A stretch of DNA of 64,000 bases from positions 25,562,522 to 25,626,521 of the forward strand of contig CM019715.1 of NCBI GenBank assembly GCA_009760885.1, read 5' to 3'. The stretch's first letter is position 1. Every line of letters starts with the position of its first letter. The notes under the pieces are model-generated. The model did no database searches, was not told where the DNA came from, and saw only the letters and a program-made list of their open reading frames with translations. The translations under genes and the position numbers were made by a program. Below are positions 11,325 through 21,993 of this stretch, piece by piece. The stretch is from Achatina immaculata. Its lineage: Eukaryota; Mollusca; Gastropoda; Stylommatophora; Achatinidae.

Positions 11325-11520
11325 CCTCTGGGGTTTGTCTGAGTGGCGTACTGGTTAGTGCAGTCGTCTCTTTTTTGCAGAGGTTCATCTGGGGATGCCG
11401 CAGTTACCCCAGTTGTAGAAATTGGTACCTGGCTCCTTCTGGAGCTGGTGGGGGGGGGGGTGGGGGAAGGAAAGAAGGCTAGGCATGGTGTTGACCCTAC
11501 CATCCCTGTAGTGTGTTGCT
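11325..11520 (+). mobile_element. SINE-2, tRNA-headed
   Basis: The tRNA-like head has an A-box-like tgagtggcgtactggttag and a weaker B-box region (gaggttcatctgggg). The body cagttgtagaaattggtacc then tggctccttctggagc matches the copy at 59994-60235. A G-run at 11451-11466 interrupts it. Confidence 0.6.
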
Positions 11521-11613
11521 AGGTGAAGGAAGATAAGGTTACTAACATCATGCCCCCCTCCCCTCCGGCCAAGATGCCTCCATTATATCGTAAGAGTACG
11601 TGTTTTCCTGAGT

Positions 11614-11780
11614 TTACAATATCTTCCTACAGTATCATTTGTCATATCTTAAAGTTTACACTATCTTATTACAGCTTGATTTGTCATAATCTTAGAGTTG
11701 ACAATATCTTGCTACAGAATCATTTGTTATAATCTTAGAATTTACATAAGCTTGTTATAGTATCATTTGTCATAATTTTA
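11614..11780. repeat. ~45-bp tandem array, four diverged units
   Basis: Four copies of acaatatctt-c-tacag followed by atcatttgtcataatcttag, with substitutions in each. Confidence 0.8.
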
Positions 11781-11869
11781 AATAAGAGTTTGCTAATGCA
11801 AATGAGATGCTACAAAAACTCATGCAACAAAAGCAAAAGCAGTGCATGTCAACGAGTAACCACAAATTT

Positions 11870-12265
11870 CCCTCTCTCTGATCTCCAATTTTTTCCTCTC
11901 TCTGATTTCCAATTTTTTCCTCTCTCTGATCTCCAATTTTTTCCTCTCTCTGATCTCCAATTTTTCCTCTCTCTGATCTCCAATTTTTTCCTCTCTCTGA
12001 TCTCCAATTTTTTCCTCTCTCTGATCTCCAATTTTTCCTCTCTCTGCTCTTCAATTTTTTCCTCTCTCTAATCTCCAATTTTTCCTCTCTCTGATCTCCA
12101 ATTTTTCCTCTCTCTGATCTCCAATTTTTCCTCTCTCTGATCTCCAATTTTTCCTCTTTCTGATCTCCAATTTTTTCCTCTCTGATCTCCAATTTTTCCT
12201 CTCTCTGATCTCCAATTTTTCCTCTCTCTGATCTCCAATTTTTCCTATCTCTGATCTCCTCCAAT
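11870..12265. repeat. ~20-bp pyrimidine-rich tandem array, ~19 units
   Basis: Unit cctctctctgatctccaatt plus 3-4 T. The T-run length varies (five or six T), giving 20- and 21-bp units. Open frames such as repeats of SERGKNWRSERGK on the minus strand are artefacts. Confidence 0.95.
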
Positions 12266-12383
12266 ACCTGCTCCGCTCTACTCTCTTCTGCTACTCCCTC
12301 ACCTTAAAGCCCTTCCAAACATTCATGTTTCCTGTTTGCGCTAAAATACGAACGCATGGCTAGATTTATCTGAAAATTTGTCC

Positions 12384-13645
12384 TGCCAGTAAAATTCTGT
12401 TAAAAATCATAATGAAGAGACTTGGTAAGAAAATAGAAGAAGTCAGTATGGTCCAAGCTGGTTTTAGACAAGGAGGGGATCAAGCGATCATATATTCAGT
12501 ATAAGATTAATAATAGAGAAATGCAGAGAGTTTAAAATGAACCTGTATTTATCTTTTATAGACTATTTAAAGGCATTTGATTGTGTGCAACACCAGAAAC
12601 TTTGGGAATTAATGGAAAAAATGGGATTTCCAACACATTTGACACAATTAACATCACTGCTGTATCTAGACCAACAAGCAGCAGTAAGAATAAATGGTGA
12701 AACAACAACTTGGTTTGACATAAAACAAGGGGTCCATCAGGGGTGCATACTGTCGCCTTACTTATTTAACTTGTATACTGAAAATATAATGAGGAATGTT
12801 AGAGAAGGTGTAGACAAAGAATATTACAATGCCATAAAAATTGCAGGTTATGAAATACCAGAGATCAGATATGCTGATGACACAGTATTACTGTCCACAA
12901 CACAAAAAGGAATGAAAAAATTAATTATGTCAGTCCGTAAGAAAAGTGAAGAGAAATACCTCTATCTTAATGCGAAGACAACTAAATTGATGACAACTGA
13001 CAAAACAAAGAAGGCAGCTGAAATATGTATCAGTGAGGAAAAACAGGAAGAAGTGGAGAGTTTTGAATCTCTTGGATCACTGCTAACTAATAATGGAGAT
13101 ACAATGAGGGAAATTAAAAGGAGGAATCTGTCGCTCCTCAGAAAGTAAAACAACTAAAGAGTCTGTGGAGAAGAACAGACAGAACTACAAAAATAAGATT
13201 TTTAAGGGCATGCATCTTTCCCATTGTAACATATGCCTGTGAGAACTGGACACTTAACAAAACAGCTGAGAAACACATAAATGCCTTTGAATGTAAATGC
13301 TGCAGAAGAGTTCTTCAAATATCATGGACACAAAAAAGAACAAATATATTCATATTACAAGAATTTAATATTGAAGAAGGCTGGCTAGTAAAGAGGATTA
13401 AACATAGAAAACTTAAATATTTTGGACACATTAAACGTCATGATAATCTAGAGAAGACCGTCTTGGAAGGGTACATAATGGGAAAAAGAAAGAGAGAGGA
13501 AGACCAAGCGAAGATGGCTGCAAGACATCGTTGAGGATCTGCAAATGGATGCATCAGCAGTGGGGCATCTTGCTTACAACCGAGAGGCCTACAGGAGAGT
13601 TATCAGGGAGGCAAAGTCCCGCAAGGGACATGCAAATAACTGAAT
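12384..13645 (+). mobile_element. LINE family B copy, 5' truncated in the RT domain
   Basis: Begins inside the reverse transcriptase (NSVKNHNEETW-like), includes FIDYLKAFDCVQHQKLWELM, HLTQLTSLLYLDQQAAVRIN, GVHQGCILSPYLFNLYTENI and the catalytic [12 protein letters not shown] block, all in one open frame at 12537-13148. A frameshift near 13130 separates it from the thumb and C-terminal tail. It ends in atgcaaataactgaatgaat. The YADD catalytic motif is intact, but the endonuclease and N-terminal RT are missing. Confidence 0.9.
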
Positions 13646-14032
13646 GAATTATCTGCCAATTTAACATCCGGCCCCCCCCCCCGCGGATGAATACTTACAC
13701 CTTCCCTCACTTCTACGTAAAAAAAGTCCCTCTTAACAAAACTCCTCTCACTACGGAGCAAATTATGAGCAGGCATTGCTACATAAAACTGACATTGCTG
13801 CACTCCAGTCGTTTCTTGATATGAGCCCATAAAACAGTCACTCATGTTGGCTCCTCTGCATCTTGCAGGCTTCCCCCCTCACCCCCGAGTAATTTATAAC
13901 ACCCGACGGCTGGTTACGTCCGCCTTGAAATGTGAAGATTGTGGCGAGACGAGTGCCTACGTTCTGTGATTTAAAAAAGGGGTTAATATCCTTCTTGACT
14001 ACACATGGGACTCTCTTTCTGCTACATAAAAG
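13646..14032. other. No recognisable gene
   Basis: Contains a C-run at 13670-13682. Short minus-strand frames have no recognisable domain. Confidence 0.5.
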
Positions 14033-14165
14033 TCTCCTTAAATACAATATCTACAGAAAAGTCCCGGACCGTCTCCTTATATACAATATCTACAGAAAAG
14101 TCCGGACCGTCTCCTTATATACAATATCTACATAAAAGTCCTGGACCGTCCGCTTATATAGAATA
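14033..14165. repeat. 39-bp tandem array, ~3.4 units
   Basis: Unit tacaatatctacagaaaagt then cccggaccgtctccttata, with a single-base deletion in one unit. Confidence 0.9.
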
Positions 14166-14235
14166 TAACAGCGCCATTAACTCTTTGCATTTTTTTTATT
14201 CAAATGAAATCACTGGATACTAAACTGATAACGGA

Positions 14236-14850
14236 GCCGCGGACTACTTATATTGTACCTTGGAGCACTTGTGACCCACTGACAACTTGATATTGTGCCT
14301 TAGAGGTTTGTGGCCCACTGACCACTTGATATTGTGCCTTGGAGCACTTGTGGCCCACTGACAACTTGATATTGTGGCTCTGAGTACTTATGGCCCTCTG
14401 ACCACTTGATATTGTGCCTCTGAGTACTTATGGCCCACTGACAACTTGATATTGTGCCTCTGAGTACTTATGGCCCACTGACCACTTGATATTGTGCCTT
14501 AGAGCACTTGTCACCCACTGACCACTTGATATTGTGCCTCTGAGTACGTATGGCCCACTGACAACTTGATATTGTGCATTAGAGCACTTGTCACCCACTG
14601 ACCACTTGATATTGTGCCTCTGAGTACTTATGGCCCACTGACAACTTGATATTGTGCCTTGGACGACTTGTGGTCCACTGATCACTTGATATTGTGCCTT
14701 GGAGCACTTGTGGCCCACTGACCATTTGATACTGTGCCTTGGGGTACTTGTGGTCCACGCACAGCTTGATATAGTGCCTCTGAACACTTGTGGGTCCACG
14801 GACCACTTGATATTGTACCTCTGAGCACGTCTGGCCCACGGAACACTTGT
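14236..14850. repeat. 40-bp tandem array, ~15 units
   Basis: Unit tgagtacttatggcccactg then acaacttgatattgtgcctc. Units alternate between accacttgat and acaacttgat, giving a partial 80-bp higher-order period. No unique spacers are present, so this is not CRISPR. Confidence 0.95.
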
Positions 14851-15229
14851 GGTCCACGGAACACAAGGAAATAAGCTCTGATTCTAAGACACGTCCTGGG
14901 ATAGAGCGGGCTTATGAGCTGTAGGGGAGACAAATGCGCTGGTGTTAAACAAAATGACGGAAAGACTTAACGAGCAAGGAGAAACGTCCAGCCTCGACAG
15001 ATAGATAATAACAGTCAAGCGCAGACTTGCGGCCATATTTTGGACCTCCGGAGAACGGTGGGAGATTGTTGTTGGGGGGGGGGGGGGGCGCACTCTGCCG
15101 TAAGTCCATCTGGCCTTAATGCTGGCCGTTAAATGCAGAGATCAGACACTAAGTACAGTTCACTGTTATAACAGGTAACAAGATTAAATGACGCGTTGAC
15201 CAACTTGGAAATAAACAGAATACAAGTTA
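14851..15229. other. No recognisable gene
   Basis: Moderately GC-rich sequence with a 16-bp G run at 15074-15089. Confidence 0.5.
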
Positions 15230-15416
15230 GCGTAGACGTACACACACAGGCCCATATGTGTACATTTTGTGACGTACACACAGGCCCATATGTGTACATT
15301 TTGTGACGTCCACACACAGGCCCATATGTGTACAGTTTGTAACGTACACACACAGGCCCATATGTGTACATTTTGTGACGTACACACACAGGCCCATATG
15401 TGTACATTTTGTGCTC
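15230..15416. repeat. ~36-bp tandem array, five units
   Basis: Unit gtacacacacaggcccatat then gtgtacattttgtgac. Each unit contains a small inverted repeat (gtacacac ... gtgtac), so single units can fold back. Confidence 0.95.
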
Positions 15417-15609
15417 ACTAAACGATGATGTCGTACAAGCTCATCACGTTCTCTTGTCTTGTGGTGAATTTACTGTTGATGCAGTGCAGCAGATGTTTGT
15501 GAAATTACATCATATAAATGGGTCACAGCTATGGTACCTCGGCCGGAAAGTTCCAACGGCCGTAGTTCATTCGGCAGTAATTCAGCGCATGGTTGCATGC
15601 ACAGACACC

Positions 15610-15753
15610 GCAGGACAGACAGGTGGACAGACAGATGGACAGACAGGCGGACAGACAGGTGGATCAACGGAGAATGAAACGAGAGAACGAACAAAGAACT
15701 TTATGTGCAACCAGTTCGATATTCTGCACCCTACCTCACATGTAGATAGTTTC

Positions 15754-15798
<45 letters not shown>

Positions 15799-15815
15799 GG
15801 CAGGCAGGCAGGCAG
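15610..15815. repeat. GACA-type simple repeats
   Basis: Two tracts, 15610-15665 (ggacagacaggt-like, 12-bp rhythm) and 15752-15815 (CAGA then CAGG), separated by ~85 bp of ordinary sequence. Confidence 0.9.
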
Positions 15816-15861
15816 ACATATAGCAAACAAACTTTTACTTTCTAAGTGTGGAGACCTGATC

Positions 15862-16195
15862 ATGCATCATCATCATCATCATTGCCCGGCCATTCCCTTG
15901 GGAGTTACAGGCCATGGATAGTTTCTCCTCTCATGCCTGTTCTTGGATCTGTTCTCTACATCTCTCCACGTGTATCCCTTGCCTCTGAGCACTGTCGTAA
16001 TTCCACTCCAACAAGTAGTTCCAGGCCTTCCTTGATTTCTATTTTCCTTTGGTTCCATATTAGTATCTGCCTTGTTATGCTGGTGTATGGTTTCCTGGGC
16101 ATGCACGATAGTCTGAGAAATTCTGCCTTTCATCATATGCTCTCACGGGGCGGTCTTGGTGGTAGAATCGAACGAAGAAGAAGAAGAAGATCATA
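15862..16195 (-). pseudogene. LINE family I C-terminal end with ATG tail, minus strand
   Basis: Minus-strand frame 16136-15879 reads ISQTIVHAQETIHQHNKADT, then NRNQGRPGTTCWSGITTVLR, KGYTWRDVENRSKNRHERRN and YPWPVTPKG. RGRP and TW..V...S.NR..WR are LINE C-terminal features. ATG repeats follow at 15884-15866, like the family A tail. Upstream, GAA repeats occur at 16169-16190. Confidence 0.5.
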
Positions 16196-16344
16196 TGCTC
16201 GTATCTTTCACACTATTCCGGGCATTTAGCATCATTTAGTACAGATAAGCTGTGCACATAGTAAACATAATTAAAACTGAAATAACAAAGTGAAATAACA
16301 AAACACGTTTCATTTTTATCCACGTTTTCAATACAGGCAGTAGC

Positions 16345-16905
16345 TTCTTATATCTTATATCCTTCCCGTGCCGTTAAACGTCACATAGGGCTCGCAAGGT
16401 AGTTCGCCAATTTCTCGTGTCTTCGGTGAGTCTTTCAACCTCATCAAGGGATTTTATGCCTGTTAATTTGGCCTCTCTTATCAATATCTTCTTCAGACTT
16501 TCACGCGGTCTGCCTCTTTTTCTTTGGCCTGTTGTGTTCCACTTGATAGCTTGTTTTGGGATTCTCTGATCGTTTCTTCTCATCAGGTGACCAACATATG
16601 TCCATCTCTTTTCCTGATCACCCATAAGACTGGTTGTTGTTCAGTCATCTGTCTTATCTCTGCATTGTTCTTGAATTCGTTCCACTTGATGCCGAGTATT
16701 TTCCTTAGGCATTTGTTTTCAAAAGAGTCTAATTTCTTGTCTGTTTCTTTAGTTGTTTTCCAGCTTTTGCATGCATAAATGAGGGTGGATATTACATTTG
16801 AATTGAATAGTCTTAACTTGGTTTTTGTGCTTATAACTTTTGAATTCCATATGTTCTCAAGATTCTTGAAGATCGATGCTGCTTTTGCAATTTTGCAGTA
16901 GCTGC
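16345..16905 (-). mobile_element. LINE family F copy, minus strand
   Basis: Minus strand encodes LRLFNSNVISTLIYACKSWK, ETDKKLDSFENKCLRKILGI, KWNEFKNNAEIRQM, then RWTYVGHLMRRNDQRIPKQA and EAKLTGIKSLDEVERLTEDT, ending LRALCDV. It is longer than the plus copy at 7447 and overlaps it with the same 3' end (ggatataagatataag-like). The 83-codon end frame (16625-16374) is open; upstream parts need at least one frame change. Confidence 0.8.
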
Positions 16906-16919
16906 AGAGTTACAAACTA

Positions 16920-17000
16920 CTCATAGATAGATAGATAGATAGATAGATATATAGATGGATGGATGGATGGATGGATGGATGGATGGATGGATGGATGGAT
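16920..17000. repeat. GATA then GGAT microsatellite
   Basis: About 8 TAGA units, then about 12 GGAT units. Confidence 0.95.
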
Positions 17001-17744
17001 GAAGACATATTTACTAATCCACACATCAGCAGTATGCACAAATTCTCTTCCACATGTCGAGCCAAGAATCCTCAAACTCTGAATGGCTTGACCCCCACCC
17101 CACCCCCACAACCACCACACATTAACCATCTCAGCCTCTCTCACACCAGTCACTCCTCGTGTCCCCCAGACTAGAGAGGCATGCTACAGAACTGCTTTAT
17201 GTATACGAGAAGATCTGGCGTAATGTGAATCTATACATCACGGACTCCCCATGACACTCTGAAAGCAGTAAATCAACCCCTCATTCCGTGAATATGACAG
17301 TTCCTTCTCCATAAAGTCACACTTTACTACAACTCGTACCTTCTCCTCCCCTTCTCCTCTCCTCTACGCCCCATCCCCCCACCCCCACATTCTTTTTTTC
17401 CGCTCTAAAAACGGGACGAAATATTTTTGTACACAACATATTGCAACTGGTCAAACATCGGCTGGTTTAGGAGTAGAGGGGCGGGGTGGGGGGGCGTGTT
17501 AGTTGACAAGCCATCAGATCAGTGAACGATGGTACATACAACCTCCCCCCCCTCCTCGCCACGCCCCCCAAATCCTGTAAGCTCAGAGCAACGAAGTAGC
17601 TGCCTCAGATCATGTATGTGTGGTATCAGTTGGCATTTTGCGACATGTAAGTACGGGGGGTTGGGGGGACTTCCTGCTTGGATATGAAATCGTTTTTTTT
17701 TTAATTCGAAGGAGGATATAATAAAGTCAGTTTGAAATCTAGAT
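17001..17744. other. No recognisable gene
   Basis: C- and G-rich runs (17090-17110, 17365-17390, 17478-17495, 17541-17570). No open frame of interest. Confidence 0.5.
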
Positions 17745-19008
17745 GAGGGTGCCTAAAGGTGATGACTGGTTACGGGTACAAGATCGACCTCAGCCAACAA
17801 AGGTTATTATACAGAAGGGTCGTAAATGTCGAGACTGGGCATAAGGGGGCAGTTGAACTTTTGGGTTCAAGATCTCATCCAGCATCACTGTGGGTCTTCC
17901 CACACAGTAACATATACAGCCAACACTTAAAACTGGACGAAAATGGAAAGTTGGTGAGGAAGTGACCACAGCCAGGGAAACGCAGGAGCTGAAAGAAGTA
18001 ATAGGGTACATCCAGACCAACAGAAGGGGATTTGGTCATGGCGAAATCAAATGGTGGTCAAAGGCCTCCTGCAAGGAAAGAAGGGATATGATCATCAGCG
18101 AAGTAAGGAATTCAGAGGATAACAAGCGGGTCCAGAAGGCAGTCCAACAATCACAACAAGGGCAATGGACAACATGGGAGGAAGTCCTGCAGAGATCACT
18201 AACATGGAATGACATCTGGAAAATGGCACCCTTGAGGCTCAGCTTCATCATCAGAGCTACTTATGACCTTCTGCCTACAGGCTCCAACCTATACATATGG
18301 GGTGTATCAGAAGATACAAAGTGCCCTCTCTGCAACGAAAGGCAAACATTGGAACATGTGCTGTCAGCATGTAGAGTGTCTTTAGGGCAAGGACGGTACA
18401 CCTGGCGACACAACAGAGTGTTGCAGAAACTAGTAGCCATCGTAGACAGGGCAAACGATAAAGCAAATAACAGCAAAAGAGTTGAGGTCCCACCTAAATA
18501 CTTCATAGGTGCTGGTACGACATCAAATATTGAAATCAGGGACATTCTCTTACCATCACTGCTAGATGGTACAAATGACTGGGAAGTGACAGCGGACCTT
18601 CAAGAAAGAAGAGAATACCCGACTGCCATCAAGAACACAGGAATGCGACCAGACATTGTAGTGTACTCCACAGAAAAACAGGAATTAATTATGATCGAGC
18701 TTACGGTCCCATACGAAACTAGAATAGAGGAACAGCATTTATTCAAATTGGAGAAGTACAATGATCTGGTCAAGCAACTGAGGCAGGGGGCAGGAATCAG
18801 GGCAAAAGTGATAGCTGTAGAAGTGGGAGCAAGAGGATTCGTAGCAACATCAGCATATGACCTATGTAAGCAACTGGGCATAAAGGGACAAGCAAGAGCA
18901 AGGGCATTGAGAAGCCTTTCAGAAACACCAGAAAAGGCCTCATGCTGGCTGTGGAGTATGCGAAACAAGCATTGGGAACATAAGTAATTTCATTTGCCAC
19001 AACCAATA
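17745..19008 (+). mobile_element. R2-superfamily-type LINE, 5'-truncated C-terminal fragment
   Basis: The element part recognisable by coding homology starts before the long frame at 17962 (KTGRKWKVGEEV lies just upstream in the same frame, after a TAA near 17909) and ends after the stop at 18985. The reverse transcriptase domain is absent, so this is a truncated copy. It stops a few bases before SINE-1 at 19012. Confidence 0.6.
17962..18987 (+). CDS. C-terminal zinc-knuckle and restriction-like endonuclease region of an R2-type LINE
   Basis: A 341-codon intact frame. Residues 70-120 (WTTWEEVLQRSLTWNDIWKM then LRLSFIIRATYDLLP) precede a CCHC knuckle, C121-x2-C124-x7-H132-x4-C137, followed by GRYTWRHNRVLQKL. 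Residues 228-250 read MRPDIVVYS..IMIELTVPYE, matching the (K/R)PD-x(12-14)-(D/E) signature of the restriction-like endonuclease of R2/R4/NeSL-type LINEs (D231 and E246). In the family this domain nicks the target DNA for reverse transcription. The Met start is arbitrary: the frame is open upstream to about 17910, so this is the tail of a larger protein. The clade assignment is by motif only. Confidence 0.65.
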   Translation: MTTARETQELKEVIGYIQTNRRGFGHGEIKWWSKASCKERRDMIISEVRNSEDNKRVQKAVQQSQQGQWTTWEEVLQRSLTWNDIWKMAPLRLSFIIRATYDLLPTGSNLYIWGVSEDTKCPLCNERQTLEHVLSACRVSLGQGRYTWRHNRVLQKLVAIVDRANDKANNSKRVEVPPKYFIGAGTTSNIEIRDILLPSLLDGTNDWEVTADLQERREYPTAIKNTGMRPDIVVYSTEKQELIMIELTVPYETRIEEQHLFKLEKYNDLVKQLRQGAGIRAKVIAVEVGARGFVATSAYDLCKQLGIKGQARARALRSLSETPEKASCWLWSMRNKHWEHK

Positions 19009-19011
19009 CCA

Positions 19012-19285
19012 GTCCTCCGTAGCTAAATCGCTAAAGACGCACTTCAGAAAGTGCAGTGGCAACTGGAAGATCATGGGTTCGATCCCGGGAACGGGAAAAA
19101 AAAAGCAACAACTCACAAGACCTCTGGGAGTCATGACCCAGAGGGGCCCAACCCCCTTAGAGTGTCAGGAGTTTAAAGGGCCGAAACAGTTGTCTGGGGG
19201 GGGGGGGTACTTCCTCTGATGATCTGAAGGAGTTGTGTTGTTGTTCCGCTCTCTACGGTAGAGAGTTTCCTGCATACAGATTTGA
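19012..19285 (+). mobile_element. SINE-1, tRNA-headed, ~270 bp
   Basis: Starts agtcctccgtagctaaatcg, has a canonical Pol III B box (gggttcgatcccg) at about 19076-19088, an A run, then a body (caacaactcacaagacctct, gtcatgacccagagggg) and a 3' end with the 17-nt hairpin ctctctacggtagagag at 19249-19265. A closely similar copy lies on the minus strand at 36526-36790, so this is a dispersed SINE and not a tRNA gene. Confidence 0.85.
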
Positions 19286-19289
19286 AACA

Positions 19290-19725
19290 GCAGAAGTGGT
19301 TGGGTTTTTTTCTTGTCTATCGAAGTGGAAGAGTTGTGGCAATGGGTTCGGGAGACTTTGAAGTCAGCACATCAAACATGAGAATGGAAACTGTGTCGGA
19401 GGCAATGGAATGGTCAGTTGCTCAAGATGTGGTTAATGCCGTCACTGTGAGATTAAGAAGAATTTGCTTCGCAAAGAATGGGTTCAGCTGTTAAGCCGTG
19501 ACAAGCCTAATGTGGCTTTATTGTCCAGGGCATGCGGGAGTACGTGGCAATGATGTGGGAAATAGATTGGCTGGACAAGCTACAATAAATGGCAAACTGA
19601 CAATGGACAAGGGCGACATTGCTAGGGCCGTACTGGACAGACTGCGGGAAAACGAAGAGTGGGAATGGCTGAACAACGTAGCTGTGAGGAGACTGCTGGA
19701 GCTAGGACAAAATTAAATGTGCTGG
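19290..19725 (+). pseudogene. RNase H domain fragment of a LINE
   Basis: Two frames give SGRVVAMGSGDFEVSTSNMR, then EAMEWSVAQDVVNAVTVRLR and, after a frameshift near 19490, MWLYCPGHAGVRGNDVGNRL. YCPGHAGVRGN.-.-.LA is the C-terminal motif of type I RNase H carried by I/Jockey/R1-like LINEs. The usual Asp of the GNE.AD motif reads Asn here, and the frame is broken, so it is dead. Confidence 0.65.
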
Positions 19726-19929
19726 CAGGAAACCCGAACTGTGTGGCAGAAAACACATCGTAAACAACCAACATTTGACAGGAAATATTAGCAAACAAAT
19801 TCTTGGATGGATGCTGCGGCATGCTGGGGAGCATAAATGCAATGAAGCCGGGTCTGAATTTTGAACTTCGAACTTCCGTTTTTTGTAAAAAATTGAAAGT
19901 TGGAAAGCCTTGAATGTAATGCTCTCCTC

Positions 19930-20235
19930 TAACTGGCAGTCTGGTTGGCTGAGTGGTTAGGCGCTTGTGTCTACTAATCCGGTGGTACTGGGTTCAAATC
20001 CCATCAGTGGGGATTTTTTTTTCTGGTGCCAAAAAGGCCCCGACGTCCACCTAGCGTCTAAAAATTTGGTACCAGAGAAGTGTGTGAAGGTAAATGCGAT
20101 CAGGCATGGTAATGAGCACATCACACTTTCATGTGTCGAAGATCGTGGAAAGTACAGGCTTAACACTTTATCTCGATGTGTCTTAATGGCAGGGAAACGG
20201 GGATTTTATCTTTATCTTTTACCTTTCCTATAACT
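19930..20235 (+). mobile_element. SINE-3, tRNA-headed, ~300 bp
   Basis: The tRNA-like head has A box tggctgagtggttaggcgc and B box gggttcaaatccc, then the body tggtaccagagaag, aaggtaaatgcgatcaggc and acatcacactttcatgtg, ending in a gggattttatctttatc tail. Related copies: 23585-23830 (minus) and 25640-26105 (minus, interrupted). Confidence 0.85.
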
Positions 20236-20329
20236 GCTACAATCAGTGTGTGTTATTTAAAAAAAAATTAAGTTGCGTTACATATTTTGTAATTTATGTT
20301 GGTGTTTAAAAATCAAATATAATTTCTCT

Positions 20330-20665
20330 TTCTTTCTTTCGTTCTCTCTCTCTTTCTCTCTCTCTCTCTTGCTCTCTTATTCTTTCTCTCGCTGTCTCTC
20401 TCGCCGTTTGTCTCTCTCGCTCTCTCATTCTCTCTCTCCCACTCTCTCTCACTCTCACTCTGTCCCTCTCACAAACACTCTCTCACACACACTCTCTCTC
20501 ACACACACTCCCCCTCACATTCTCTCTCATACTATCAAGTTCTTTGTCACTCTCTCTCTCTCTGTCATGCTCTCTGTCACTCTCTGTCACTGTATCTCTC
20601 ACATTCTCTCTCACACATTCACTCTCATACTTTCACTCTCTCTCTCTCACACACACACACACTCA
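20330..20665. repeat. CT/CACA-rich low-complexity tract
   Basis: CTCTCT-rich with CACA interruptions. Open frames of Ser/Leu/His across it are not genes. Confidence 0.9.
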
Positions 20666-21519
20666 GGCCAAATTTTCTAAGAGCTAAATGATCTATTCAG
20701 TTGCGAGCACACCCACGTCATTCAAATGTCAAATGTCAAAAAAGTAATTCTGACATTGATATACCACAAACAACGCCCCCCCCCCCCTCGCTATTATTTC
20801 AACTCGACAGAACCTTCAGTTGTGAATGACCAATCGATAACGACCCTTCCAGCAATCCCTTTGATGAGGTATCTCAAAATAAATATTGTCTGTGAGTCTA
20901 TAGACAATCTGTAGAGTGAAAGCTGACGAGGTAAAGAAGTTTTATGTATCCGTCACAATCAATCTATTTCATTCTGAATAAAATATATGCTAAGCTGCCT
21001 TTTGTGTGTGTGTTGCCTTTGTATAATTTATGAGCGAGACCAAATATTGGTTCAGGAGGTACAGATGGATCAGATTAAAGCCTTGAAGTTGATGAAAGTC
21101 AGGCAACAAGAAATGACGTTTGGAAACAGGAAGTCCCCTGTTTTCGATGAGTACTCTGTGATGTATTGGGCTTCATTCAAGGCCAGCTTTGGTTTTCAGT
21201 GTGCCTGAATGTATGTAGTGTTGAAGTTCAAACCAGGGGTTCTCTGTGGGCTGTGGAAAAGGGGGGGGGGGGAGGGTCGGGGGAGGGTATGGAAGTGAGG
21301 GGGGGGGTGGGGGAGTACAGGTGTCGGTGGAACGTTAAAAAATTTTGGTTTTTTAGAACAAGCAAACTATCAACAAACAAATAAATGCATAATGAAATAA
21401 GTAAATAAATAAATGAAATAATAATAATAATAACAAAAGGAAATGCGTGGGGTAAAATAAATACTTAAAACTGAAATGAAAAATACATTTTCTAGTTAAT
21501 TTATGAAAGTTGAATTCTC
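20666..21519. other. No recognisable gene
   Basis: Contains a C run (20776-20787), a G-rich stretch (21260-21320) and AT-rich sequence with AATA repeats after 21400. The frame at 20987-21208 shows no domain. Confidence 0.5.
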
Positions 21520-21524
21520 TTTAT

Positions 21525-21835
21525 GTTATGTTCTATTATATTGTATTGTATTGTATTGTGCTGTATTATATTGTATTGTATTGTATTGCATTGTGCTGTA
21601 TTGTATTGTACTGTATTGTATTGCATTGTGCTGTATTGTATTGTATTGTACTGTGTTGTATTGTATTGTACTGTATCGCATTGTACTGCACTGTATGCAT
21701 CATACCATATATCATATCATATCATATTATACTATATTATCTTATATTAATATTATATTATATTATACTATATTATATTATTTTATATTATATTACGTTA
21801 CGTTATGTTCTGTAGTGTCGTGTTGTATCACGTTA
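21525..21835. repeat. Pentanucleotide TTGTA-type repeat grading into ATATC/ATATT
   Basis: 5-bp rhythm TTGTA with c/g variants to about 21690, then ATATC and TATTA variants. It is near the 3' side of the AA15-like exon 2 and is probably intronic if the gene continues leftward. Confidence 0.9.
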
Positions 21836-21993
21836 GGTTACGATACTTTACATTTATGTATGAAAATATTATATTACGTATCAGAACCTTGGAAGAAAAG
21901 TTATAAAACGAGACAATACAATCCTTCTAGAGAGACAGGCTGGGTACCGCATTCATCACGGGTGGAAAAAGTGTTCACGGTGTATGCACTTAC

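Noticed and set aside
14236..14850. CRISPR-like regular repeats
   Set aside because: No unique spacers between repeats and no cas genes; it is a plain 40-bp tandem array in animal DNA. The same applies to 4027, 8265, 10970 and 15230.
15400..15921. 173-codon plus-strand frame as a gene
   Set aside because: It starts in a minisatellite and runs through GACA repeats. The ~60 codons of ordinary sequence between them show no motif and no splice context.
19930..20010. tRNA gene (A and B boxes present)
   Set aside because: The cloverleaf cannot be closed, and the sequence continues into a SINE body with copies at 23585 and 25640. The heads at 19012, 11325, 41885 and 59994 were rejected as tRNA genes for the same kind of reason.
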